Shown here in pieces: positions 41,805 through 51,073 of a DNA stretch of 64,000 bases (position 1 is its first letter; every line of letters starts with the position of its first letter). Position numbers and translations under genes: made by a program. The stretch covers positions 1,116,001 through 1,180,000 of the forward strand of contig JAVSMN010000001.1 of assembly GCA_032027205.1 (NCBI GenBank), in the 5' to 3' direction. The notes beneath the pieces were generated by a model. It had not been told where the DNA came from, made no database searches, and was given only the letters and a program-made list of their open reading frames with translations. This stretch comes from Zeimonas sp032027205 (GTDB taxonomy: Bacteria; Pseudomonadota; Gammaproteobacteria; Burkholderiales; Burkholderiaceae_E).

Positions 41805-43034
41805 ATGGCGCTCGCGACGACCTGCCCGCAGTGCAAGACGAGCTTTCGGGTCGTTCCCGATCAGCTGAAGCTGCGCCGCGGCTACGTGCGATGCGGGCGA
41901 TGCCGCCATGTCTTCGCCGGCGTCGACCATCTGCGTTACATCGATGACGCGCAACTGCGCGCCGAAGCACGCGCGACCGGTGCCGAGCGGCGACGCGAAA
42001 CGGATGCGGTGGTCGAGCCGGAGCCGGACGGCGCCGCGATCACGGACGACGTCGAATGGATCGTCGTCGGTGCCCCGGACTCGGATGACGCGCCACTCGC
42101 CGAGCCGTTCGACGACGAGGCGCGCGCCGTGCCGACACCCGACGAAGCGCGCGAGGAGTCGCCGGCCGACTCGCCGGAAAAGGAAACCGCGCCCGCCGAC
42201 GCACCCATCGGCGAAACGTCGGTCGCCGAAGCGTCGATCGAAGCACCCGAAGCGCCGTTCGCCGAAGAACGCTTCACCGAGGCACCCTTTTCCGAGGAAC
42301 CCTTCGCCGAAGAACCCTTCGCCGAAGCGCCCTTCCTCGAAGCACCCGAAAGCGAACCACCCGCGAAGGAAGCGTCCCCGACCGAGACGTCCGCCGATGC
42401 GCCTGCAGCCGAAGAGGGGCTCGACGAGCCGCCGCCTCCATACGTCGAGCGCTACGCCGACGCGGCCTACGACGAACGCGGCGGCGACGAATCGGCAATC
42501 GACTACTTCTCCACGGGCCGCGCGCGCGGCTTCGCCGATCGTCGCGGGCTGGCTGCCGGCCTGCTCGCGCTGGTGCTCGCACTCACGCTCGCAATGCAAT
42601 CGGTGGTCGCGCAACGCTCGGCGATCGCATCGAATCTGCCGTTCGCCGCGCCGCTGCTCGGCGCCGTGCTCGCGCCTTTCGGCCTGCGCATCGAGGCGCC
42701 GCGCGAGCTCGACGCGCTGACGATCGAATCCTTCGAGCTGCATGCCTCGGCCGCGCCCGACGTGCTCGAGATGCGCGCGCTGCTGCGCAATCGCGCCGAC
42801 CATCCGGTGCGCTGGCCGTCGATGCAGCTCACCCTCACCGACCCGTCGAGCCGCGTGCTCGTGCGCCACGCCTTGCATCCGGACGACTACCTGCCGCAAG
42901 ACGACGAGGCGCGTAACGGCGGCGTCCCCCCGAGCACCGAGTGGCCGCTGCGCCTGGCGCTCGAGGCGAGCGAGCTGCAGGCCACCGGCTACGACTACCG
43001 CGTTCAACTGTTCTACTCCCAGGAGCGACGATGA
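41805..43034 (+). CDS. DUF3426 protein with N-terminal zinc ribbon and acidic repeats
   Basis: A 409-residue protein. It opens with an MJ0042-type zinc ribbon: CPQC at 8-11 and CGRCRHVF around residue 30. An acidic, Pro/Glu-rich region of about 150 residues follows and includes six tandem five-residue PFxEE-like units. Next comes one transmembrane helix (LAAGLLALVLALTLAMQ) and a C-terminal DUF3426 domain with LEMRALLRNRADHPVRWPSM. The topology suggests a cytosolic zinc ribbon and an external domain. DUF3426 genes after prmA are typical of Burkholderiales; function unknown. GGGAGG precedes the ATG; the stop overlaps the kinase start. Confidence 0.85.
   Translation: MALATTCPQCKTSFRVVPDQLKLRRGYVRCGRCRHVFAGVDHLRYIDDAQLRAEARATGAERRRETDAVVEPEPDGAAITDDVEWIVVGAPDSDDAPLAEPFDDEARAVPTPDEAREESPADSPEKETAPADAPIGETSVAEASIEAPEAPFAEERFTEAPFSEEPFAEEPFAEAPFLEAPESEPPAKEASPTETSADAPAAEEGLDEPPPPYVERYADAAYDERGGDESAIDYFSTGRARGFADRRGLAAGLLALVLALTLAMQSVVAQRSAIASNLPFAAPLLGAVLAPFGLRIEAPRELDALTIESFELHASAAPDVLEMRALLRNRADHPVRWPSMQLTLTDPSSRVLVRHALHPDDYLPQDDEARNGGVPPSTEWPLRLALEASELQATGYDYRVQLFYSQERR
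42255..42344 (+). repeat. Six tandem 15-base repeats in the DUF3426 gene
   Basis: Six in-frame 15-base units code for PFAEE, RFTEA, PFSEE, PFAEE, PFAEA and PFLEA in the acidic linker of the DUF3426 protein. Adjacent degenerate copies of the theme (Glu/Ala/Pro) extend on both sides. The unit is a multiple of three, so copy-number change would not break the frame. Confidence 0.8.
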
Positions 43035-43984
43035 CCCGACGCGTGCTGATCAGCGGCTCGATCGCCTACGACACGATCATGGTGTTCGAAGGCCACTTCA
43101 AGGATCACATCCTTCCCGATCGCGTGCACATGCTGAACGTGTCGTTCCTCGCGCCCCGGCTCGAGCGCAACTACGGCGGCTGCGCGGGCAACATCGCCTA
43201 CACGCTCGGTGCACTCGGCGGCGAGCCGGTGATGCTCGCGACGATCGGCCGCGACGGCGACGCGTATCTGGCGCACCTGGCCGAACTGGGCATCGACGCT
43301 TCCACCGTGCGCCGCCTCGACGACGAATACACGGCGCAGGCCTTCATCACCACCGACCTGTCCGACAACCAGATCACCGCGTTCCATCCCGGCGCGATGT
43401 CGCACGCGCAACGCGTTTCGGCCCGCGATGCTTGCAGCGGCGACGCCGGCGCGGCGATCGGCATCGTGGCGCCAAACGGACGCGAGGCGATGCTGCAGCA
43501 CGCCCGCGAGTTCAGCGAATGCGGCGTGCCCTTCGTGTTCGATCCGGGCCAGGGGCTGCCGATGTTCGACGGCGAGACGTTGCGCTGGTTCGTCTCGCTC
43601 GCCAGCGCCGTCACCGTCAATGACTACGAGGCTTCGCTGCTCGTCGAACGCACCGGCTGGAGCGAGTCACGAATCGCGCAGCAGGTGCAGGCGCTGATCG
43701 TCACGCGCGGCGGCGAAGGCTCGCGCGTACACGAGGGCGGTACGGTGACGGAGATCGCCGCGCTGCCGGTATCGCGCGCCGTCGATCCCACCGGTTGCGG
43801 CGACGCATACCGCGCCGGCCTGCTGCACGCGCGCACGCTCGGCTGGAACTGGTCCAATGCGGCGCGCCTGGGCAGCGTGATGGGCGCGATCAAGATCGAG
43901 CATCGCGGCGGACAGAACCATCCGATCGATCGCGCCGACGTGGCGCGCCGCTTCGAGCGCGCCTACGGCCGCGCGCCCTGGTAG
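43031..43984 (+). CDS. PfkB-family carbohydrate kinase (adenosine/ribokinase-like)
   Basis: A 317-residue ribokinase-fold enzyme. The N-terminus ISGSIAYDTIMVFEG and NYGGCAGNIAYTLGALGG (substrate-binding Gly-Gly) are typical, and the C-terminal catalytic motif is VDPTGCGDAYRAGLLH with the base Asp in the GCGDAYRAG loop. Proteins most like this in Burkholderiales are annotated as adenosine kinase or carbohydrate kinase; the substrate is not certain. Its start overlaps the DUF3426 stop (ATGA), and its 3' end overlaps the convergent DUF167 gene by 22 bases. Confidence 0.88.
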   Translation: MTRRVLISGSIAYDTIMVFEGHFKDHILPDRVHMLNVSFLAPRLERNYGGCAGNIAYTLGALGGEPVMLATIGRDGDAYLAHLAELGIDASTVRRLDDEYTAQAFITTDLSDNQITAFHPGAMSHAQRVSARDACSGDAGAAIGIVAPNGREAMLQHAREFSECGVPFVFDPGQGLPMFDGETLRWFVSLASAVTVNDYEASLLVERTGWSESRIAQQVQALIVTRGGEGSRVHEGGTVTEIAALPVSRAVDPTGCGDAYRAGLLHARTLGWNWSNAARLGSVMGAIKIEHRGGQNHPIDRADVARRFERAYGRAPW

Positions 43985-44283
43985 AGCGCCGCACACAGCG
44001 CCGGCGCGTCGTGCGCAGCATCGAGCGCGAAGCGCTTGCGCCGCCCGGACTGCCCCGACACCAACCGTATCGAGCGCTTCGGCAGCGAGAGCCGCTCGGC
44101 CAGGAAGCGCACGATCTCGTCGTTCGCGCGTCCTTCGATCGGCGGCGCGGCAACGCGCAGCTTCAGGCAGCCGTCGTGCTCGCCGACCACTTCGGTGCGC
44201 GGCGCACCGGGCTGGGCGGCGATGCGCACGCGCCAGGCGCCGGGCTCGCCCTCGAGCCAGCGCGGCAGCTCCGGACGATCCAT
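43963..44283 (-). CDS. DUF167 (YggU family) protein
   Basis: A 106-residue protein of the DUF167/YggU family, recognised by VRIAAQPGAPRTEVVGEHDG, PPIEGRANDEIVRFLAERL and SLPKRSIRLVSGQSGRRKRF. It has an alpha/beta fold of unknown function. In many proteobacteria it follows yggT, as here with an 18-base gap. The tail overlaps the end of the PfkB kinase gene on the other strand. Confidence 0.88.
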   Translation of the reverse strand: MDRPELPRWLEGEPGAWRVRIAAQPGAPRTEVVGEHDGCLKLRVAAPPIEGRANDEIVRFLAERLSLPKRSIRLVSGQSGRRKRFALDAAHDAPALCAALYQGARP

Positions 44284-44301
44284 CGATATGCCGTGCGTCG
44301 A

Positions 44302-44874
44302 TCAGGAGACGGCCGCGAAGAACGTCGGCATCACGGACTGCAGCACGGTGAGCGCGAGCTGCGCGAGCAGGATCAGCACCAACGGCGACAGGTCGACGCC
44401 GCCGATCAGCGGAACGAAGCGGCGGATCGGCGCGAGGAACGGGCGCGTGAGCGCATCGATCGTCGGTGCGATCGGTGCATGCGGATTCACCCACGACAAC
44501 ACCGCGAGCAGCAGCACCAGCGCGGTGAGCAGCCACAGCGACCACTTGGCGAGCCAGAAGACCGCCAGCAACACGACGGCGCCGAAGGCCGGTGCGCGAC
44601 CGCCGCCGAACAGCAGCACGTAGAGCACCGCAAGCACGACGGCGAGCAGCAGCGAGGCCAGCAGGCTCGCCCAATCGACGCTTCGCATGTTCTTGCGCGT
44701 GGCCGGAAGCACGCTGCGCAGCGGCCGCACGATCCAGTCGGTGACCGCGATGACGAACTGGCCGAGCGGATCGCGAACGCCGAGTCCGAGCCAGTTCAGG
44801 TACGCACGCAAGACGCAAGCGGTAGCCAGCAGGCTGCCGAGCGTTTCGAGCAGAAGCCAGAGTGCCTGATGCAT
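44302..44874 (-). CDS. YggT family membrane protein
   Basis: A 190-residue membrane protein with two YGGT domains. Each is two hydrophobic helices around a short loop with the pattern seen in DWIVRPLRSVLPATR and ALTRPFLAPIRRFVPLIGG. YggT proteins are linked to osmotic adaptation and cell division or septum function; mechanism unknown. The ATG at 44874 puts the first helix at the N-terminus; an upstream in-frame ATG at 44910 would add 12 residues. It is transcribed toward DUF167 and starts downstream of a terminator. Confidence 0.85.
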   Translation of the reverse strand: MHQALWLLLETLGSLLATACVLRAYLNWLGLGVRDPLGQFVIAVTDWIVRPLRSVLPATRKNMRSVDWASLLASLLLAVVLAVLYVLLFGGGRAPAFGAVVLLAVFWLAKWSLWLLTALVLLLAVLSWVNPHAPIAPTIDALTRPFLAPIRRFVPLIGGVDLSPLVLILLAQLALTVLQSVMPTFFAAVS

Positions 44875-44911
44875 GGAGTCGATTCCGCAACGCCCGCGAT
44901 TCTCGCACACG

Positions 44912-44951
44912 AAAAAAAGAGTCCCGCACCGTGCGACATCCGGTGCGGGAC
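44912..44951 (-). terminator. Intrinsic terminator after the H1-like gene
   Basis: On the minus strand a perfect 10-bp stem (GTCCCGCACC with GGTGCGGGAC, 11-base loop) is followed by a run of seven T within 12 bases. It lies 50 bases downstream of the H1-like stop codon at 45002 and 38 bases upstream of the yggT start, so it isolates the H1-like gene as its own unit. Confidence 0.9.
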
Positions 44952-45001
44952 CCGTTGCGTCGTGCGTCGCCAGCGGCGCGCGACGCTTCGCCGGCGATGC
45001 G

Positions 45002-45637
45002 TTACGGACGGTTGCCCGTCGGGAACGGCCAGGCGGCCGCCGGATTCAGCGGCTTGGCGGCCGGGGCCGCAGCGGTCGCGGCGCCGTTCTTCTTCGCCGC
45101 CGGTTTCTTCGCTGCAGCTTTCTTTACCACCGGCTTCTTCGCGGCGACCTTCTTCGTGGACGCTTTCTTCACGGCCGGCTTCTTCGCCGCCGCGGCCTTC
45201 TTCGCGGGGGCCTTGCGCGCAGCCGTCTTCTTCATCGCCTTCTTCGCCGCGGTCTTCTTCGTTGCCGTCTTCTTCACGGCCTTGCGGGCTGCCATCGGCT
45301 TCTTCGCAGCGGCCTTGCGAGCGGTCTTCTTGACTGCGGTCTTGCGCGCGGCGACCTTCTTCGCTGCGCCCTTCTTCGCTGCACTCTTCTTCGCTGCGCC
45401 CTTCTTCGCCGCAGTCTTCTTCGCCGCAGTCTTCTTCGCCGCAGTCTTCTTCGCCGCGGTCTTCTTCGCCGCGGTCTTCTTCACCGCAGTCTTCTTCGGC
45501 GCGGCCTTGCGCGCAGCGACGCGCTTGGTCGTTGCGCTCTTCGTCGCAGCCTTGCGCGCAGTGGTCTTCTTCGTTGCTTTCTTCGCCGCGGCCTTCTTCG
45601 CGGCAGGCTTCTTCGCGGCTTTCTTGGCGGTTGCCAT
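45002..45637 (-). CDS. Histone H1-like, Lys/Ala-repeat nucleoid protein (AlgP-like)
   Basis: A 211-residue protein made almost wholly of Lys, Ala and Thr in the KKTAA pattern (KAAKK/KTAAKK), ending in a short neutral tail (AAAWPFPTGNRP). It resembles the C-terminal domain of eukaryotic histone H1 and bacterial AlgP/AlgR3, BpH1 and similar proteins that bind DNA by charge and compact the nucleoid. Only the start MATAKKAAKKPAAKK and the tail are not repetitive. The coding DNA contains near-perfect 15-base tandem repeats. It has its own terminator downstream and a long upstream region. Confidence 0.88.
   Translation of the reverse strand: MATAKKAAKKPAAKKAAAKKATKKTTARKAATKSATTKRVAARKAAPKKTAVKKTAAKKTAAKKTAAKKTAAKKTAAKKGAAKKSAAKKGAAKKVAARKTAVKKTARKAAAKKPMAARKAVKKTATKKTAAKKAMKKTAARKAPAKKAAAAKKPAVKKASTKKVAAKKPVVKKAAAKKPAAKKNGAATAAAPAAKPLNPAAAWPFPTGNRP
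45356..45490 (-). repeat. Nine tandem 15-base repeats in the H1-like gene
   Basis: Nine successive 15-base units of the plus-strand form CTTCTTCGCCGCAGT, differing at a few positions (AGT/GGT, GCC/GCT), code for KKTAA or KKGAA units. Three consecutive units are identical. Frame is preserved by any change in copy number, so allelic length variation is expected. Confidence 0.9.
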
Positions 45638-45775
45638 GGACGATCTCCTTCTCAGGATGTTGCGATGACGGAAACCCGTGCCGTAGCGCGCATGCGCATC
45701 GTTCGGTACGGGCTATTCATCGGCGCAAGAACACCGTGTTCCACGGTTCGTGGTTCCTACGCTAATGAATTCGGC

Positions 45776-46000
45776 GCAAAAAAAGCGCCGGAACCAAGGT
45801 TCGGCGCTTCGTGGAGATCGTCGCAACGGGAACCGGACCGACCGTCGCCTGCCGCTTTCGCAAACTCGTCTGCATCCGTTCTGCCCCGCCGAAAACCCAT
45901 CGACCCCTCCGGATCATCCCCTGCCACAGCAACTGATTCCACGCTTGAGAACCCATCGATAACTTCTTGTACTGGCGTGAAATTCCGCTGTTATGCACAC
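45776..46000 (-). ncRNA. Candidate small RNA upstream of the H1-like gene
   Basis: A minus-strand transcript starting near 46000 and ending at the terminator (45778-45808) would be about 220 bases. The sequence has two copies of TCGATGGGTT separated by about 60 bases, which could expose the same seed twice. No match to 6S RNA, tmRNA or SRP RNA was recognised. It may instead be the 3' end of ampD mRNA. Confidence 0.3.
45778..45808 (-). terminator. Intrinsic terminator, minus strand
   Basis: On the minus strand a stem of about 11 bp with one bulge (AGCGCCGAACC against GGTTCCGGCGCT) has a two-base to four-base loop and is followed by seven T. It lies 360 bases after ampD and 140 bases before the H1-like start. 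Strong by sequence; the transcript it ends is unknown. Confidence 0.8.
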
Positions 46001-46168
46001 GCGAAATCTTACGGTGCTTGTAGGGCATGCGCAACGATTCGACGCGTTCGCCTTGACTCGCGCGCGATTTCGTCGGCGTGCACGCAACACATCGCGAGGC
46101 CTTCGACATCACGCAGCGATGCATCGCGCGCATGCGAATGCGCGCTCGTTGCGATCACAAGAACGAGT

Positions 46169-46755
46169 TCAGTACGGTCGAACGAGATCGCGCGCTTCAT
46201 GCATCGCATGCACGCGTGCCCAGTCGAACATCGGACCGGGATCACGCTTGCGCTCGGGAGCGATGTCGCTGTGCCCGGCGAGCCAGCGCAGCGGATGACG
46301 CTCGCGCAGCGTGGCGATCAGGCATCGCAGGCGACGGTACTGCGCTTCGGTGAAGCGATGCGACTCGTCGCCCTCGAGTTCGATGCCTATCGAGAAATCG
46401 TTGCAGCGCTGGCGATCGAGGAAGCGCGAGACACCAGCGTGCCACGCGCGCATGTCGGTGTCGACGAACTGCAGCAACTCGCCGCGACGTCGCACGAGGA
46501 AATGTGCCGATACGCGCAGCTCGCGCAGTGCGGCGAACGACGGATGCGATGACGCATCGAGCCGATTGGTGAACAGCTGTTCGACCGCGTCGCCGCTGAA
46601 GCGCCCGGGCGGCAGGCTGATGTGGTGCACGACGAGCAGTTCCACTTGCGCGCCTGCCGGACGCGCATCGAAGTTCGGCGATGCGAGCGCGCGCGCTCCG
46701 GCGAGCCACCCTGACCCGTCTTCGCGCCAGGCGACACGCGACCGGCGCGCCCGCG

Positions 46756-46759
<4 letters not shown>
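46169..46759 (-). CDS. ampD: 1,6-anhydro-N-acetylmuramyl-L-alanine amidase
   Basis: A 196-residue N-acetylmuramoyl-L-alanine amidase of the AmpD type (amidase_2). It cleaves anhydro-muropeptides in cytosolic murein recycling. Zinc-binding His are in LLVVHHISLPPG and SAHFLVRRRGELLQFV; AWHAGVS and NDFSIGIELEG follow; and the end has LAGHSDIAPERKRDPGPMFDW. Its start overlaps the pilR stop by four bases, so it is translated with the pilus two-component system. Confidence 0.94.
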
Positions 46760-48254
<1,495 letters not shown>

Positions 48255-48258
<4 letters not shown>

Positions 48259-49874
48259 TCTGGGGCGAAAGCCTCGTTGCGGGGCTCGACGACGAAGACG
48301 CTGCGCCAGCGCTGCGACGGCGAACCGGTTTCGTAGCGGATCGTCGCGCCGCTGGCATGGCACAGCTCGCGCGCGAGATACAGACCGAGTCCGGTTCCGC
48401 GGCTCTCGGTGGTGTAGAAGGGCTCGAACGCATGCTCGCGCATCTCCTCGGTGAGTCCCGGACCGTCGTCGGAGACGCGCAGCTCGAGCCGCCGGTCGTC
48501 GCGCTCGCGCCACTCGATGCGCACCGCGTCGGTGGCCGTCGATGCATAGCGAAGCGCATTGGCGAGCAGGTTCAGCAGCACCTGGCGCAGGTGATTCGAA
48601 TCGAAGCGAATCGGTTGCTCGCTGGCCAGCCGCACGCCGATGCGGGCTCGCTCCGCGCCGCTGGTCGAAACGAACTCGTCGACGAGACGGTCGAGAAACG
48701 GCTGCGGCTCGATCGACTCGTCGGCCGAGCGGTCTCGCCGCGCGATCGACAGCACGTCCTCGACGATGCGGTCGATGCGCACGGTGTTCGACTCGACGAT
48801 GCGCGTCAGCCGCTCGAGCGACGGATCCGAAATACGTTCGGCGAGCAGCCCGTTGGCATGGCGGATAGCGCCGAGCGGGTTGCGGATCTCATGCGCGATC
48901 GACGCCGACAGACGTCCCATCGACGCGAGCTTCAACTGCTGCGCGCGATCCTCGACGAGGCGCTGGTCTTCGATCATCACGACCGTATCTTCGCCCGTCT
49001 CGACCGCGCCGAGAAAGCGCAGCCGCACGCGCGTCGCCCGGCCGTCGGCGATCAGCAGCTCGAGATCGCTCTCGGCGCCCTTCGCTCCGCCGCTGCCGCG
49101 CCAGCGGGCGTACGCGTCGCGCAGCATCGCCCAGCCGCGCCCCGCGACGGAGCCCTCGCCCGCCTCCGCGAGCGTCGCCGGCGCCTGCGTCGCGATGCCG
49201 AGCAGCGCACGCGCCGCCGGGTTCATCGCACGAACCGCGCCGGCGGCGTCGACAATCATCACGCCGTGCGCGAGCTCGGCGACGACGCGCGACGTCACGG
49301 CGAGCTGGCGGCGCAGATCGTCGGCGCGCATCTGCGCGATGCGCTCCTGCGCGTGCAGCCGCGTGGCGAGCCAGTTCACCGTCATCGCGGCGGCGAAGCA
49401 AGCGATGCCGACGAGACCGGCCAGCATCAGCGAAGCCGCGTCGCCGCCGCGCAGCAGCTGCCAGCCGGTCTGCGCGAGCACGAAGAGCGTGGCCGCCGCG
49501 GCGAAGAACGCCGCCGTGCGACGCGTGGCAACGATCGCCGAGCCGGCGAGCGCGACGATCAACAGCACGAGCAGCCCGCTCTTCAACCCGCCGGCCGCGT
49601 GCATCAACGTGGACAGCGCGACGATGTCGGTGAGCCCCTGCGCGAGCACGAGCGCGTGGAAATGCGCGCGGAAGCGGTCGAGCGTGGACAGGAACAGCAC
49701 CGCCGCGAGCAGGTAGAGGAGCGCAGCGCCGCCGTACAGCGCCGGGTCGCCGAGCCCGCCGGGCAGCTGCCCGGTGTCGTGCAGCGGAAAGAAGGCGAAC
49801 AGCACGAGCGCGATCGCCACGCGGCTCGCCGCCAGCCAGCGCAGCGACGACCAGTACGAAGGAGCGACGTTCAC
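48255..49874 (-). CDS. pilS: Sensor histidine kinase PilS
   Basis: A 539-residue kinase with about six N-terminal membrane helices (residues 10-175), a PAS-like domain (LAHGVMIVDAAGAVRAMNPA), a dimerisation domain with the phosphoacceptor His in SIAHEIRNPLGAIRHANGLL, and an ATPase domain with LLNLLANALRYA, SDDGPGL and GTGLGLYLAREL. Together with PilR it forms a two-component pair. Its stop overlaps the pilR start and its start overlaps the stop of the PP0621 gene, so all are one operon. Confidence 0.92.
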
Positions 49875-50206
49875 CGTCGTTCGTCGCGCGGATGCGCGCG
49901 ACGCTGCGCGCGATGCGCATCGCGGTGCGCCGTGCTGCAGTAGTCGAACCCGTCGTCACGCACGACGTCGGAAGCGGGAACGAACAGTCCGCACTGTGCG
50001 CACGGAACGATCGGCTCGCCTTCGATCGCGCGCCGCGACGAACCCGACGAACGGGGCGAACCGGACGCCGCACCACCGGGCGACGACGCCCCGTCGGAAG
50101 CGCCCGCGTCGCCGGAACGCTGGCGGCGACGCTGACTGATCGCGAACAGGCGAATCACCAGCCAGGCCAGCGCGATCAGCACGACCCAACTCAGCAGCTT
50201 GCCCAT
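49871..50206 (-). CDS. PP0621 family protein (small zinc-binding membrane protein)
   Basis: A 111-residue protein: an N-terminal transmembrane helix (LLSWVVLIALAWLVIRLFA), a Ser/Gly/Arg linker of about 35 residues, and a C-terminal zinc-ribbon-like CAQCGLFVPASDVVRDDG followed by YCSTAHRDAH with further Cys and His ligands. Small proteins of this shape precede pilS in Burkholderiales. The function is not known. The stop overlaps the pilS start by four bases. Confidence 0.85.
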   Translation of the reverse strand: MGKLLSWVVLIALAWLVIRLFAISQRRRQRSGDAGASDGASSPGGAASGSPRSSGSSRRAIEGEPIVPCAQCGLFVPASDVVRDDGFDYCSTAHRDAHRAQRRAHPRDERR

Positions 50207-50247
50207 CTAGTGTCCTGTCCGACGAATAGCTTGCCTTTGGTTCGCCA

Positions 50248-51051
50248 CTAATGCCGATTCAGGATGACTTCCAGGACGAAGCGGCTGCCGACGTACGCGA
50301 GCAGCAGCAGCACGAAACCGCCGAAGGTGAGCCGCAGCGCGGTGCGCCCGCGCCAGCCCCACAATCGGCGTCCGAGCAGCAGGATGCCGAACACCGCCCA
50401 CGCGATCAACGTGAACACGTTCTTGTGATCGAAGCGCAACGGCTGGCCGAAGATCTCCTCGGAGAACAAAACGCCGCTGAACGCGGTGAGCGTGAGCAAC
50501 GCGAAGCCCACGCCGATGAAGCGGAACAGGATCCGCTCGAGTACGAGCAGCGGCGGCAGGTCTTCGAGGAAACGCGCGAGCGGCAAGGCCTTGGCCTCCT
50601 CGCCGCCGTGGTGCAGTGAGCGCTCGGCGAGCGCCATCAGCGCCGCGTGCAGCGCGGCCAGCGACAGCACGCCGTAGGCGAGCGTGCCGATCAGCAGGTG
50701 CGGCAGGAAGAACGGCCGCGTGGTCTGCGCGCCGAGTTCGATGCCCGGAAAGCCCAGCGGCAGCAGCACGGCAACCGCGGCCGCCGGCAGCACGATCGTG
50801 CGCAGCGCCTCGACGCGCGCGGACAGCCCTTCGATCCACAGCACGAGCACGCCGATCCACAACGTGGCCGAGAGGATCGGCGCGAAGCCGAAGTGCCAGC
50901 CGTTCTCGCCGAGGATCGTCTCGTACAGACCGACCGCATGCAGGACGAGACCGATGACCATGGCCGCTGCGGCGAACCGATGCGGCGCGCGCCAGGCGAC
51001 GACGTAGGCGAGAGCGGCGAGCAGATCGGCGATAACCGGTAAAATCGGCAC
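50248..51051 (-). CDS. CcsA/YpjD-like cytochrome c assembly membrane protein
   Basis: A 267-residue membrane protein with about eight helices and the CcsA/YpjD/HemX-type His-containing regions: ETILGENGWHFGFAPILSAT, LLIGTLAYGVLSLAALHAAL and LRFDHKNVFTLIAWAVFGIL. Members bind haem and take part in cytochrome c maturation; YpjD-like forms lack the full WWD motif, and I do not see one here. It is divergent from ffh, the usual neighbour in beta- and gammaproteobacteria, with 22 bases between the start codons. Confidence 0.85.
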   Translation of the reverse strand: MPILPVIADLLAALAYVVAWRAPHRFAAAAMVIGLVLHAVGLYETILGENGWHFGFAPILSATLWIGVLVLWIEGLSARVEALRTIVLPAAAVAVLLPLGFPGIELGAQTTRPFFLPHLLIGTLAYGVLSLAALHAALMALAERSLHHGGEEAKALPLARFLEDLPPLLVLERILFRFIGVGFALLTLTAFSGVLFSEEIFGQPLRFDHKNVFTLIAWAVFGILLLGRRLWGWRGRTALRLTFGGFVLLLLAYVGSRFVLEVILNRH

Positions 51052-51073
51052 CGATTCAGTTTACCCCAAGGGC

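Larger units (their letters stand above)
45638..46168. other. Intergenic region with a candidate small RNA
   Basis: This 531-base gap between the H1-like gene and ampD has no convincing protein. It is less G+C-rich than its surroundings near 45950-46020. It contains an intrinsic terminator at 45778-45808 and, upstream of it on the minus strand, a possible promoter (TTGCGC, 17 bases, TAAGAT near 46010-46040). The terminal 140 bases before the H1-like gene probably carry its promoter and ribosome-binding site (GAAGGAGA precedes the ATG). Confidence 0.5.

Noticed and set aside
45356..45490. Regular 15-base repeats resembling a CRISPR
   Set aside because: There are no unique spacers; the units are contiguous, in frame and code for the KKTAA protein.
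45762..46133. A 123-codon minus-strand frame in the gap before the H1-like gene
   Set aside because: It runs through the intrinsic terminator, has no ribosome-binding site and does not show the high third-position G+C of real genes here.
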